Shown here: one piece after another, positions 8,786 through 17,927 of the stretch | Position numbering within the stretch: the first letter of the stretch is position 1 | Layout: each line of letters opens with the position of its first letter | Source of the DNA: Desulfobacterales bacterium | Lineage (GTDB): Bacteria > Desulfobacterota > Desulfobacteria > Desulfobacterales > UBA5852 | Length of the DNA: 35,031 nucleotides | Reading direction: 5' to 3' | NCBI GenBank assembly: GCA_030065275.1 | Contig: JASJCV010000013.1 | Span: 1 to 35,031, forward strand | Program-made: the position numbers and the translations under genes | The notes under the pieces: generated by a model | Databases searched by the model: none | What the model was told of the DNA's origin: nothing | The model's input: only the letters and a program-made list of their open reading frames with translations

Positions 8786-9135
8786 AGGGGCAGCGCCCAC
8801 CGCACAACGTCAGGCCCACACCCAAGGGACGCCGCCGTTGGGCACCCCTTCCGATCTTCTGCCCGCATCGCATTCTCACCGAGGATGATCCCCGTTTCGA
8901 TCCAACGGGAGAAGCCTCCGTCGAAGCCGTTCTGATAATTCAATTATGTAAAAATTTAATTGCCATAAGACAGTTATGTAATACATTATTTTTTAAATCT
9001 ATAGGGGTATATTGTAAAAATATAGATATAATAGGTGGTTATGTTTATTTCTCTGGTTTATAGAGCATGGTATGTTGTTTGCAGTCTGCATCAGGCTTAT
9101 CGGTATCCGTATCCGGAACTGCAAAGGTCTCAACC
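8786..9135 (+). promoter_or_regulatory. AT-rich leader upstream of nifA with candidate control elements
   Basis: The part from about 8935 to 9060 is sharply AT-rich against a GC-rich background. It holds two copies of TTATGTAA (8944-8951 and 8974-8981), spaced exactly 30 bases apart, about three helical turns. It also holds a TATAAT at 9027-9032, without a convincing -35 at 16-18 bases. No sigma-54 -24/-12 pair is visible. This is the most likely location of the nifA promoter and of any nitrogen- or redox-responsive operator. The function is inference. Confidence 0.45.
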
Positions 9136-10680
9136 ATGGTCGCAATGCAAATGGGTATGCGCAAAAATCAAGAGCTTCACGCCATTCTGGATGTCAGCCG
9201 GGTCCTGACGGCCTCTTTCGATCTGCGCGACAATCTGCACGAAGCCATGCAGATCCTGTCCTCACGGCTTGAAATGCAGCGGGGCTGCGTGTTCCTGCTG
9301 GACTCCGCCTCACAGGCGCTCAACATCGTGGCTGCGCATGGGTTAAGCCGGGAGGAAATCAAGCGCGGACGCTATTTCAGCGGGGAGGGCATCGTCGGCC
9401 AAGTGCTTGAAAACCGCGCCCCCATGTTCATCCCCAATATCGGCGACGAACCCAAGTTTCTGAACAAAACCGCTTCGCGCCCGGATAAATCCGGCATCTC
9501 CTTTTTTTGCATTCCCATCATGCTGGAGGACAACGCCCTGGGCGTCATCAGTGCCGATCGCATCTACTCCGAGGCCCATGGCAGTGTGGATGACGATCTG
9601 CGGGTGCTGCAGATCGTGGCCTCGCTCATTGCCCAGTTCGTCAAGTTGTATGAACATTTCAAACGCAAGGAAGATGAACTGGGGCAGTTGCGCCAGCAGT
9701 TGACCGAGCGCTTCAATCTGCCCAATATCATCGGAGAGTCGCGTGAACTGCAGCGTGTTCTCAAAAGCATCAAGAAGGTCGCCGCCACGGACACGACCGT
9801 ACTGCTGTTGGGAGAGAGCGGCACCGGCAAAGAGCTCATCGCCCAAACGCTGCACTACCAGAGCGCCCGTGCGGTCAATTCTTTTGTGGCCGTGAATCTG
9901 GCGGCGCTGCCTGAAAACCTGATCGAGGCCGAACTCTTCGGCGTCGAACGGGGGGCGTATACCGGTGCCACGGCGCGCCGGGTGGGACGTTTCGAGTCGG
10001 CCCACAAGGGGACGCTATTTCTGGATGAGATCGGTGAACTGCCCCTGGCCAGCCAGGTAAAGCTTCTGCGCGTTCTTCAGGAGCGCTCGTTCGAGCGCAT
10101 CGGCTCGTCCCGATCCCAGTCCGTCGACGTCCGTGTGGTGGCCGCCACCAACCGGGATCTGGAAGGTGAGGTGCGTCGCGGCAACTTCCGCGAAGATCTC
10201 TATTGGCGGCTGAATGTCGTTCCGGTCGTCCTGCCGCCGCTCAGGGAGCGTCGGGAGGATATCCCGCTGCTGACAGCGTATTACCTCCAGAAGTTCAACC
10301 GCGTTTACGGGCAGTCGGTACGGCTGGACGAAAAGGCGCTGGCAGCGCTGATTCAGTACCGCTGGCCCGGCAACGTGCGCGAACTGGCCAATACGATCGA
10401 GCGCTTCGTCATCATGGCGGACAAGGATGTGGTCGGGCTGGACGATTTACCGTCGAACCTGGCGGTCGAACGGATGATTACCGCTCCGGGAATGGACATA
10501 TCCCGCAGCCGCAATGACGACCTGGGCCTGGAGGTGCAGAACCTTGAGAAGAAACGGATCATCAAGGCGCTGCAGGACAACAATTTCGTCCAGAACCGGG
10601 CATCGCTGGCTCTGGGCATCACGCCGCGGCAGTTGGGCTACCGCATCAAAAAATACCAGATCGACCTGCGCAAGATCTAG
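9136..10680 (+). CDS. nifA: NifA-type sigma-54-dependent transcriptional activator
   Basis: A protein of 514 residues from the ATG at 9136, which is preceded by AAAGG; 9067 is an alternative start with no supporting homology. Residues about 15-170 form a GAF domain ([22 protein letters not shown]). Residues about 200-430 form the AAA+ domain, with Walker A GESGTGKE, the sigma-54 contact loop GAYTGA (Phe replaced by Tyr), Walker [10 protein letters not shown] and RWPGNVREL. The C-terminus is a Fis-type helix-turn-helix ([20 protein letters not shown]). It should activate the nifH promoter downstream, where a TGT-N10-ACA site is present. The linker after the AAA+ domain has no cysteine pair, so the oxygen-sensing cysteine motif of rhizobial NifA is absent. 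No nifL is adjacent. Confidence 0.93.
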   Translation: MVAMQMGMRKNQELHAILDVSRVLTASFDLRDNLHEAMQILSSRLEMQRGCVFLLDSASQALNIVAAHGLSREEIKRGRYFSGEGIVGQVLENRAPMFIPNIGDEPKFLNKTASRPDKSGISFFCIPIMLEDNALGVISADRIYSEAHGSVDDDLRVLQIVASLIAQFVKLYEHFKRKEDELGQLRQQLTERFNLPNIIGESRELQRVLKSIKKVAATDTTVLLLGESGTGKELIAQTLHYQSARAVNSFVAVNLAALPENLIEAELFGVERGAYTGATARRVGRFESAHKGTLFLDEIGELPLASQVKLLRVLQERSFERIGSSRSQSVDVRVVAATNRDLEGEVRRGNFREDLYWRLNVVPVVLPPLRERREDIPLLTAYYLQKFNRVYGQSVRLDEKALAALIQYRWPGNVRELANTIERFVIMADKDVVGLDDLPSNLAVERMITAPGMDISRSRNDDLGLEVQNLEKKRIIKALQDNNFVQNRASLALGITPRQLGYRIKKYQIDLRKI

Positions 10681-10685
10681 AGGGG

Positions 10686-10767
10686 GTTCCAGGTTCGGGG
10701 CGCTCGGTTCGAGGTTGAGAGGTTTCTGGCTTTAAACGTCGGCATCCGACCAACCGGAACCTGGAAC
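10686..10767. repeat. Inverted repeat GTTCCAGGTTC in the nifA/lipoprotein convergent gap
   Basis: GTTCCAGGTTC at 10686-10696 is perfectly matched by GAACCTGGAAC at 10757-10767. The space between holds more copies of related GGTT-rich words (GGTTCGAGGTTGAGAGG). The element fills the gap between two convergent genes, so it may act as a bidirectional terminator or be a degenerate short tandem repeat. A T-run sits at 10786-10793, but partly inside the stop end of the minus-strand gene. Confidence 0.5.
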
Positions 10768-10784
10768 GGAGAAACCAGAACCGT

Positions 10785-11249
10785 TTATTTTTTTGCCGGC
10801 TGGAAGGGATTGCGGCTTTCGGCGATTTCCGAGATGACGGCGCCGGTCTTTTCATTCTCCACCCACAACTTGTAGAACCCGGTCCTCTCGTTGCTGCCGG
10901 GGTAGAACTGGCTGCGGACCTTATAGCGTTTGCCAGCCTCCACCTCGACGGCCAGCCGCGTAAAGGTTTTGATGGTCGTGATTCCTTGGGGAATCAAGGT
11001 GAGGGTGTAGCGTCCCGCACCCACGTGCAGGCGGGTGTGCGCCACATACAGACCCCTGGGCGATCCCGGTCTCACATTGACGACCTTTTCGTCCAGGGCG
11101 TGGATGCGGACACCTTGGTCCGGGGTGATGACGGCAATCTCAGATTCGGGCCGCGGCGGACCGGGATATTGCTGGTATGCCTTGGTGCAGCCGAACACGA
11201 GCAGTAAAACCACCAACCCCGCCAAACGTATTCTGTTCCCTGTTCCCAT
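10785..11249 (-). CDS. Small lipoprotein of unknown function
   Basis: A protein of 154 residues on the minus strand between nifA and nifH. The N-terminus is a lipoprotein signal (LAGLVVLLLVFGC, cysteine at about residue 21), followed by a proline-rich linker (YPGPPRPESE). The rest is predicted beta-rich, with alternating hydrophobic residues (RYTLTLIPQGI, RLAVEVEAGKRYKVRSQF), as in small immunoglobulin-like or PEGA-like envelope domains. I do not recognise a named family. It is transcribed divergently from nifH and convergently with nifA, so it is probably an unrelated envelope gene caught inside the nif island. Confidence 0.75.
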   Translation of the reverse strand: MGTGNRIRLAGLVVLLLVFGCTKAYQQYPGPPRPESEIAVITPDQGVRIHALDEKVVNVRPGSPRGLYVAHTRLHVGAGRYTLTLIPQGITTIKTFTRLAVEVEAGKRYKVRSQFYPGSNERTGFYKLWVENEKTGAVISEIAESRNPFQPAKK

Positions 11250-11369
11250 CTGCTAGTCCCTCGAGCGTTCTTCCTGAGGGCTTTGAACCCCGTTTAAATC
11301 GGACCGATCCGGCCGTGTGTATCTCGCCTGCGCGTTATAGCCGCCGAGACGCATTTTTGTCTACACTTT

Positions 11370-11385
11370 TGTGCCCGGCGACACA
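11370..11385 (+). promoter_or_regulatory. NifA upstream activator site TGT-N10-ACA
   Basis: The sequence is TGT, exactly ten bases, then ACA, which fits the NifA enhancer consensus perfectly. It lies about 120 bases upstream of the -24 element of the nifH promoter, inside the usual range for NifA sites. A second half-site-like TGT at 11388 lacks its partner. The role is inferred from consensus and position. Confidence 0.75.
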
Positions 11386-11504
11386 ATTGTTCCCCACAAC
11401 GGATGCCATCAGGCCGGCACAGGCCGTTCCCCCCAACGCTCAAAAAAAAATAAGCCCCGGATCAGCGGCGTTTTAAGCGATTCACCCCCTCCATGAGTCA
11501 GTTG

Positions 11505-11520
11505 TGGCACGCTCCTTGAT
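11505..11520 (+). promoter_or_regulatory. Sigma-54 (-24/-12) promoter of nifH
   Basis: TGGCAC-N6-TTGAT matches the sigma-54 consensus TGGCAC-N5-TTGCA/T in the -24 part and in spacing (12 bases from GG to the second conserved pair). The -12 GC reads GA. Transcription would start near 11531, leaving a leader of about 43 bases before nifH. Together with the TGT-N10-ACA site upstream and nifA next door, this supports NifA-driven transcription of the operon. Confidence 0.8.
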
Positions 11521-11558
11521 AGATAGGCTTTCAACTGAAAAGAAGTAAACTCAATTGA

Positions 11559-12397
<839 letters not shown>

Positions 12398-12398
<1 letters not shown>

Positions 12399-12421
12399 GG
12401 GCCGGCAAGGCCCGGAACCCC
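12398..12421 (+). other. Hairpin directly after nifH
   Basis: GGGGCCGG pairs with CCGG-AA-CCCC across a six-base loop (CAAGGC), with a two-base bulge. It begins on the last base of the nifH stop codon and is not followed by a T-run. It is therefore more likely an mRNA-stabilising or partial-attenuation hairpin, which would keep nifH transcripts more abundant than downstream genes, than a full terminator. Structure seen; role inferred. Confidence 0.55.
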
Positions 12422-12462
12422 ATTTACTACCAACGCAGAAGCATACGAGGAGAATCGTACCC

Positions 12463-12819
12463 ATGATTATGATCCGATCCATCGTTCGTCCCGAAAAGGT
12501 CGATGACGTCTTAGCCGCATTGATGGAGGCCGGCTTTCCCGGCGTTACCAAGATGTCCGTTGTGGGGCGCGGGAAGCAGCGGGGGATAAAAATCGGCGAG
12601 ATTACCTACGACGAGATCCCCAAGGAAATGTTGCTCACCGTGGTCAAGGACAACGACAAGGAGTTCGCCATCCGCACGATTATCAAGGCGGCGCGAACGG
12701 GAGACAAGGGGGCCTTCGGCGACGGGCGCATATTCGTGGTGCCGGTCGAGGAAGCCTACACCATCAGTTCGGGCATCAAAGAAACCGCCGAGGGCCAGAC
12801 GGAAGAGGTGGCGATATGA
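12463..12819 (+). CDS. nifI1: NifI1, PII-like nitrogenase regulator
   Basis: A protein of 118 residues from the ATG at 12463 behind GAGGAG; the longer ORF from 12388 lacks homology. It is a PII/GlnK-type trimeric fold: MIMIRSIVRPEKVDDVLAAL at the start, the T-loop region VVGRGKQRGIKIGEITYDEIPKEM, and GDGRIFVVPVEEAYTI near the end. In methanogens, NifI1 with NifI2 binds NifDK and blocks its activity under ammonium, and 2-oxoglutarate relieves the block. Its place between nifH and nifD is characteristic of this system. No uridylylation tyrosine of the GlnB type is evident in the T-loop. Confidence 0.94.
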   Translation: MIMIRSIVRPEKVDDVLAALMEAGFPGVTKMSVVGRGKQRGIKIGEITYDEIPKEMLLTVVKDNDKEFAIRTIIKAARTGDKGAFGDGRIFVVPVEEAYTISSGIKETAEGQTEEVAI

Positions 12820-13196
12820 AAGAAGTGGTCGCAATCGTGCGCATGAACATGATGAACAAGACCAAACAGGCTCTGGCCGAAGCCGGGCTGGGGTCAATCA
12901 CGGCCCGCAATGCCCTGGGGCGCGGCAAGGGGATCGTCGATATGCAGCTGCTTCAGGGGGCGGAACACGGCTACGAAGAGGCCATCGCCCAACTGGGCCA
13001 GAGTCAGCGCCTGATTCCCAAACGGGCGATCCTGATGGTGGTCAACGACGATCTCGTCGAAAAGGCCGTCAACACCATCATTACGACCAATCATACCGGC
13101 AAATCGGGCGACGGGGTGATCTACGTCATGCCCTGCACCGAAGCCGTTCGCGTTCGCACCGGTGAGCGCGGTGAAGACACGTTGGACGATGGGTGA
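12816..13196 (+). CDS. nifI2: NifI2, PII-like nitrogenase regulator
   Basis: A protein of 126 residues whose start overlaps the nifI1 stop by four bases (ATGA), so equal production of the two partners is likely. The fold is PII-like: KEVVAIVRMNMMNKTKQALAEAG, a longer T-loop (NALGRGKGIVDMQLLQGAEHGYEEAI) and SGDGVIYVMPCTEAVRVRTGE at the end. The longer T-loop is what separates NifI2 from NifI1. With NifI1 it should form the post-translational switch acting on NifDK, removing the need for the DraT/DraG system, which is not in the window. Confidence 0.94.
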   Translation: MKEVVAIVRMNMMNKTKQALAEAGLGSITARNALGRGKGIVDMQLLQGAEHGYEEAIAQLGQSQRLIPKRAILMVVNDDLVEKAVNTIITTNHTGKSGDGVIYVMPCTEAVRVRTGERGEDTLDDG

Positions 13197-13255
13197 GCGC
13201 GCGGTCGTGCGAACCCTTTCATGTATCCCTGTATTCCATAAGAGGAGAATTTCCC

Positions 13256-14920
13256 ATGGCAATGGGCGCAAAGAATAACAAACCGACCAAAACGGTCCGG
13301 CCGGACCCCAAGGATCCTGCAACCATCAAAGACCGACTGCTGGCCAAGTATCCCCCCAAGGTGGCCCGCAAGCGTGCCAAGCAGATCGTCGTCAACAAGG
13401 TCAAACCGGGCGGTGATGTGCCGGTGATCAGTTCCAACGTGCGGACCGTACCCGGACTGATCGGACAGCGCGGCTGCTGCTATGCCGGCTGCAAAGGCGT
13501 CGTTCTGGGGCCCACGCGGGACATCATCAACATCACCCACGGCCCGATCGGCTGCGGTTTTTACAGCTGGCTGACCCGCCGCAACCAGACCGATCCGGAC
13601 AGCGGCGACGGCCAGAACTACATGCCCTATTGTTTTTCCACCGACATGCAGGACGAGGAAATTATTTTCGGCGGCGAGAAGAAGCTCAAACAGGCCATCC
13701 AGGAAGCCTACGACAACTTTAAGCCCAAGGCGATCGCCGTTTTCGCGACTTGCCCGGTGGGGCTGATCGGCGACGACGTCCATGCCGTCTGCCGCGAGAT
13801 GAAAGCCAAGCTGGGAATCAACGTCTTCGGGTTTTCGTGCGAAGGCTATAAAGGCGTCAGCCAGAGCGCGGGGCACCATATCGCCAACAACGGCATTTTC
13901 AAGCATGTGGTCGGTCTGGACGACACCGTCAAGGAAGGCAACTACCGCATCAACCTCCTGGGCGAGTACAACATCGGCGGGGACGCCTTCGAGATCGAGC
14001 GCCTTTTCGAAAAATGCGGGATAACGCTTGTGTCCAGCTACAGCGGTAACTCCAGCATCGATCAGTTCGCCAACTCGCACACGGCCGACTTGAACCTGAT
14101 CATGTGCCATCGCTCGATCAACTATGTGGCCGAGATGATGGAAACCAAGTTCGGGGTGCCCTGGATCAAGGTCAACTTCATCGGTGCGGCCGCCACGGCC
14201 AAGTCCCTGCGCAAGATCGCGCAATATTTCGACGAACCGGAGCTGACCGCGGTGGTCGAGAAGGTGATCGCCGAGGAAATGCCCGCCGTTGAGGCGGCCT
14301 GTGCCGATGTGCGCTCGCGGACCGAGGGCAAACGGGCCATGCTTTTTGTGGGCGGTTCGCGCGCCCATCACTACCAGGAGCTTTTCAACGAACTGGGCAT
14401 GAAGACGCTTTCGGCGGGCTACGAATTCGGGCACCGCGACGACTACGAGGGGCGCCGCGTGCTGCCGGACATCAAGGTGGACGCCGACAGCCGCAACATC
14501 GAGGAGTTGGCGATCGAGCCCGACCCGGAACGGTTCAATCCCCGGATCAGCGAGGAGAAAAAAGCGGATCTGGAGGCCGCGGGTCTGAAATTCGCCGAAT
14601 ACGAGGGCATGATGCCTGAAATGGAAGACGGCTCCCTGGTGATCGACGATCCCAGCCAGCACGAGACCGACGAGCTGATCAAACAGTTCAAGCCGGATAT
14701 CTTCTGCGCCGGCATCAAGGAAAAGTACGCCGTTCAGAAGCACGGCATCCCCTTGAAACAGCTGCACAGCTACGATTACGGCGGACCATACGCCGGATTC
14801 AAAGGGGCCGTCAATTTTTACAAGGAAATCGACCGCATGGTCAACAGCAAGGTGTGGCAGTACATGCGTGCGCCCTGGGAGGAGCACCCCGAGCTGTCCG
14901 CCACCTATGCCTGGGAATAA
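13256..14920 (+). CDS. nifD: Nitrogenase molybdenum-iron protein alpha chain
   Basis: A protein of 554 residues from the ATG at 13256, with AGGAG nine bases upstream. P-cluster cysteines are visible in GQRGCCYAG, HGPIGCGFY and ATCPVGLIGDD. FeMo-cofactor surroundings are conserved: QSAGHHIAN (Gln and His near the cofactor), the ligand cysteine in LIMCHRS, and the homocitrate-side histidine in LHSYDYGGPY. The chain is about 60 residues longer than Azotobacter NifD because of an insertion around residues 400-460 (YEGRRVLPDIKVDADSRN onward). Clostridium pasteurianum-type NifD has a comparable insertion. The C-terminal GPYAGFKG also matches that type. All ligand residues are present, so it should be active. 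Confidence 0.97.
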   Translation: MAMGAKNNKPTKTVRPDPKDPATIKDRLLAKYPPKVARKRAKQIVVNKVKPGGDVPVISSNVRTVPGLIGQRGCCYAGCKGVVLGPTRDIINITHGPIGCGFYSWLTRRNQTDPDSGDGQNYMPYCFSTDMQDEEIIFGGEKKLKQAIQEAYDNFKPKAIAVFATCPVGLIGDDVHAVCREMKAKLGINVFGFSCEGYKGVSQSAGHHIANNGIFKHVVGLDDTVKEGNYRINLLGEYNIGGDAFEIERLFEKCGITLVSSYSGNSSIDQFANSHTADLNLIMCHRSINYVAEMMETKFGVPWIKVNFIGAAATAKSLRKIAQYFDEPELTAVVEKVIAEEMPAVEAACADVRSRTEGKRAMLFVGGSRAHHYQELFNELGMKTLSAGYEFGHRDDYEGRRVLPDIKVDADSRNIEELAIEPDPERFNPRISEEKKADLEAAGLKFAEYEGMMPEMEDGSLVIDDPSQHETDELIKQFKPDIFCAGIKEKYAVQKHGIPLKQLHSYDYGGPYAGFKGAVNFYKEIDRMVNSKVWQYMRAPWEEHPELSATYAWE

Positions 14921-14976
14921 TTCAAACGCCGACCGGCGTGGTTCTGACCAACGACGCCCTTAGGAGATTGCAGATC

Positions 14977-16356
14977 ATGTTGCTGAGACATACACCGACT
15001 GAAATCAAAGAACGCAGCGCTTTGACCGTCAATCCGGCCAAAACCTGTCAGCCGATTGGGGCCATGTATGCCGCTCTGGGCATCCACGGCTGCCTGCCCC
15101 ACAGCCACGGCTCCCAGGGATGCTACGCCTATCACCGCAGCGCCCTGACCCGGCATTATAAGGAGCCGGTCGTCGCCGCCACCAGTGCCTTCACCGAGGG
15201 GGCTTCGGTCTTTGGTGGCCAGGCCAATCTGGTGCAGGCCATCGACAACATTTTTACGGTCTACAACCCCGACGTGATTGCGGTGCATACCACCTGCCTT
15301 TCGGAGACCATCGGCGACGACGTGCCGCAAATCTTCGCCAAGGCCAAGGCCGACGGCAAGGTTCCGGAGGGCAAGTACGTCCTCCATGCCAGCACGCCGA
15401 GCTATGTCGGCTCCCACGTCACGGGGTTCGCCAATATGACCAAGGCCATGGTGGACTATTTCGCCGAGTCCAATGGCCGCCGCGCGAAGACCGTCAACCT
15501 GATTCCGGGCTACGTGGAGCCCTCGGACATGACCGAGATCCGGCGGATCGCCGAGCTTATGGGCGTACCCACGATCATGTTTCCGGATACCGCCAAAGTC
15601 CTTAACGGGCCGCTCACGGGTAAGTACAGAATGTTTCCCGAAGGCGGCGTGACGATCGAGGAACTCAAAAAGAGCGGCAGCAGCGTCGGCACCATAGCCA
15701 TGGGACGCACCGCGTCCATGCCCGCGGCCCGGGCGCTGGATGCCAAGTGCAAGGTCCCCTGCGAGATCCTGGGCCTCCCCCTGGGGCTGCACGGTACGGA
15801 CGCGTTCGTGGACACCCTGCGCCGGATGGCCGGTGTCAGCGTGCCGGCGGCTCTGAATCTGGAGCGCGGCCAGCTGGTGGACAGCATCTCCGACTGGCAC
15901 CAGTACCTCTACGGCAAACGCGTGGCTCTTGTGGGCGATCCCGATCAGGTCTTGGCGCTGACCCGCTTTCTGGTCGCGCTCGACATGCAGCCCGTGCACA
16001 TCATTACCGGTACTCCGGCCGGGAAGAAATACGAAAAGTCCCTGCGTGAGGCCGTGGCCGGGGTGCCCGCCGATGTGAACATCAAAGTTCCCGGCGACAT
16101 GCTGCTCTTCCACCAGTGGATTAAAAACGCGCCGGTGGACCTGATCATCGGCAACACCTACGCCAAGTATATCGCCAAGGACGAGGACACACCGCTGATC
16201 CGCTACGGGTTCCCGATTTACGACCGCCTGGGGCACAGCTACTTCGCCACCATGGGCTACCGCGGCGCGCTGCGCCTCCTGGAGAAGCTGCTGGATGCCA
16301 TCCTGGACCGCAAGGATCGTGACGCGGATGACATCGACATGGAACTGGTCATGTAA
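14977..16356 (+). CDS. nifK: Nitrogenase molybdenum-iron protein beta chain
   Basis: A protein of 459 residues from the ATG at 14977, with AGGAG at 14962; the longer ORF from 14854 overlaps nifD and should be ignored. P-cluster ligand cysteines appear in AKTCQPIG, GSQGCYAYHR and TTCLSETIGDD, and the nearby serine in TPSYVGSHVTGF. The N-terminus lacks the roughly 50-residue extension of Azotobacter NifK. This short form pairs with the long NifD insertion in clostridial-type enzymes, consistent with the preceding gene. It forms the alpha2-beta2 MoFe protein with NifD. Confidence 0.97.
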   Translation: MLLRHTPTEIKERSALTVNPAKTCQPIGAMYAALGIHGCLPHSHGSQGCYAYHRSALTRHYKEPVVAATSAFTEGASVFGGQANLVQAIDNIFTVYNPDVIAVHTTCLSETIGDDVPQIFAKAKADGKVPEGKYVLHASTPSYVGSHVTGFANMTKAMVDYFAESNGRRAKTVNLIPGYVEPSDMTEIRRIAELMGVPTIMFPDTAKVLNGPLTGKYRMFPEGGVTIEELKKSGSSVGTIAMGRTASMPAARALDAKCKVPCEILGLPLGLHGTDAFVDTLRRMAGVSVPAALNLERGQLVDSISDWHQYLYGKRVALVGDPDQVLALTRFLVALDMQPVHIITGTPAGKKYEKSLREAVAGVPADVNIKVPGDMLLFHQWIKNAPVDLIIGNTYAKYIAKDEDTPLIRYGFPIYDRLGHSYFATMGYRGALRLLEKLLDAILDRKDRDADDIDMELVM

Positions 16357-16498
16357 AGCGCGTCGAATAGCGGCGCCTCAGGCGGTCATGCGGCGTTGGC
16401 GAACTCCGGTAAATGCTCACAACCAGAAGGTTGCTGCGCTTTCCCGATCGTCCGCCGCCTTGCCTGACAGCCTGATGCTTGCTCTTCGACGCGCTTTA
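16354..16498. repeat. 145-bp palindromic element in the nifK-nifE gap
   Basis: The outer arms TAAAGCGCGTCGAA (16354-16367) and TTCGACGCGCTTTA (16485-16498) are a perfect 14-base inverted repeat. At the exact midpoint is a hairpin, CAACC-AGAA-GGTTG (16420-16433). Between them are further imperfect complementary words (CTCAGGCGG against CCGCCTTGCCTGA). The left arm overlaps the nifK stop codon. The design looks like a non-autonomous palindromic mobile repeat or a long structured RNA within the transcript. Its occurrence elsewhere in the genome cannot be tested here. Confidence 0.75.
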
Positions 16499-16550
16499 TC
16501 CAACCGTTCCTCACAAGGTTATTAGCAATTTCTTTATTCAGGAGAAGATC

Positions 16551-17927
16551 ATGGCATCCATCCCGATATTGGAAGAACGCCAGGCCCAGATTCACCAGAA
16601 GGGCAGCCAGCCTTTCGAGATGGACTGCGGCAAGCACAGCCTGGCAGGCTCGGTCAGTCAGCGGGCCTGCGTCTTCTGCGGTTCGCGGGTGGTGCTCTAC
16701 CCGATCGCCGACGCGCTGCACCTGATCCACGGCCCCATCGGCTGCGCGGCCTATACCTGGGACATCCGCGGGGCCCTGTCTTCCGGACCCGAACTGCACC
16801 GCATGAGTTTTTCCACCGACCTGCGCGAAAGGGACGTCATCTTCGGCGGGGAGAAGAAGCTGGCCGCCGCGCTGGACGAACTGATCGACCAGTACAAACC
16901 CAAAGCCGCCTTCGTCTACTCCACCTGCATCGTCGGGATCATCGGTGACGACGTGGCCGCCGTCTGCCGGCAGGTCGAGAAGGCGAAGGGCATCCCGGTG
17001 CTGCCGGTCCACTCCGAAGGGTTCAAGGGGACCAAGAAGGATGGCTATAAGGCGGCCTGCGACGCGATGGCCAAACTCGTGGGCACCGGTGCCACAGACA
17101 AGATCGCCCCCGTGAGCATCAATATCCTGGGCGAATTCAACATCGGCGGGGAAGCCTGGTTGATCAAGAAGTACTACGAGGAGATGGGGGTCGAGGTGGT
17201 TTCGATCATGACCGGCGACGGCCGGGTGGACGAGATCCGCCGCAGCCATGGGGCCGCGCTCAACGTGGTGCAATGCTCCGGGGCGCTCACCTTCCTGGCC
17301 GAGATGATGGAGGAAACTTACGGGATTCCGTATATCCGCGCGTCCTACTTCGGCATCGAGGACATGGCCACGGCCCTCTATGACGTGGCCGCGCATTTCA
17401 ATGATCACGCGGAGGTCATGGCACGCACGCGAGCCATCGTGCGCCGCGAGGTCGGGGCCATCATGCCTGAACTGGAGCGAATCCGAAAGGATCTGGACGG
17501 CAAGCGGGCTGCGGTATACGTGGGTGGCGCCTTCAAGGCCTTCTCTCTGATCAAGGCCCTGCGCCACCTCGGCATGCGGGTGGTGCTCGTGGGCTCGCAG
17601 ACCGGCAATGCCAGCGATTACGCCACCCTGCAAGACATGTGCGAGGACGGCACTGTGATCCTGGACGACGCCAACCCCCTGGAGCTCTCCAAATACATCA
17701 TCGAGAAGCGCGCCGACCTGTTCATCGGCGGCGTCAAGGAGCGCCCCATCGCTTTCAAGATGGGCATCGGCTTCTGCGACCACAACCACGAGCGCAAAAT
17801 GCCGTTGGCCGGGTTCGCCGGCATGCTGCAGTTCGCTCGCGAGGTGCATACCTCGGTGACCAGCCCGGTGTGGCAGTTCGTTCCGGCCCGGGCGGCCGCG
17901 ATGGCGGCCGGAGAGGAGACCCCATGA
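16551..17927 (+). CDS. nifE: Nitrogenase cofactor scaffold protein NifE
   Basis: A protein of 458 residues from the ATG at 16551, right behind AGGAG. It is a NifD paralogue: cluster-binding cysteines in RACVFCGSRV, HGPIGCAAYTW and STCIVGIIGDD are kept, and GEFNIGGEAW and FIGGVKERPIAFKMG are typical. It lacks the NifD insertion. With NifN it forms the scaffold on which the NifB product is matured to the FeMo-cofactor by adding molybdenum and homocitrate. Its stop overlaps the nifN start (ATGA), pointing to coupled synthesis of the scaffold pair. Confidence 0.95.
   Translation: MASIPILEERQAQIHQKGSQPFEMDCGKHSLAGSVSQRACVFCGSRVVLYPIADALHLIHGPIGCAAYTWDIRGALSSGPELHRMSFSTDLRERDVIFGGEKKLAAALDELIDQYKPKAAFVYSTCIVGIIGDDVAAVCRQVEKAKGIPVLPVHSEGFKGTKKDGYKAACDAMAKLVGTGATDKIAPVSINILGEFNIGGEAWLIKKYYEEMGVEVVSIMTGDGRVDEIRRSHGAALNVVQCSGALTFLAEMMEETYGIPYIRASYFGIEDMATALYDVAAHFNDHAEVMARTRAIVRREVGAIMPELERIRKDLDGKRAAVYVGGAFKAFSLIKALRHLGMRVVLVGSQTGNASDYATLQDMCEDGTVILDDANPLELSKYIIEKRADLFIGGVKERPIAFKMGIGFCDHNHERKMPLAGFAGMLQFAREVHTSVTSPVWQFVPARAAAMAAGEETP

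Noticed and set aside
11358-11400. Further NifA sites near the nifH enhancer (TGT at 11358 and 11388)
   Set aside because: Neither is followed by ACA after ten bases.
13121-14887. 588-residue minus-strand ORF opposite nifD
   Set aside because: Antisense shadow of nifD, a known effect in high-GC genes.
16479-16550. Sigma-54 promoter for nifE suggested by TTGCT at about 16479-16483
   Set aside because: The required -24 TGGCAC is missing at the correct distance (the sequence there reads CAGCCT).
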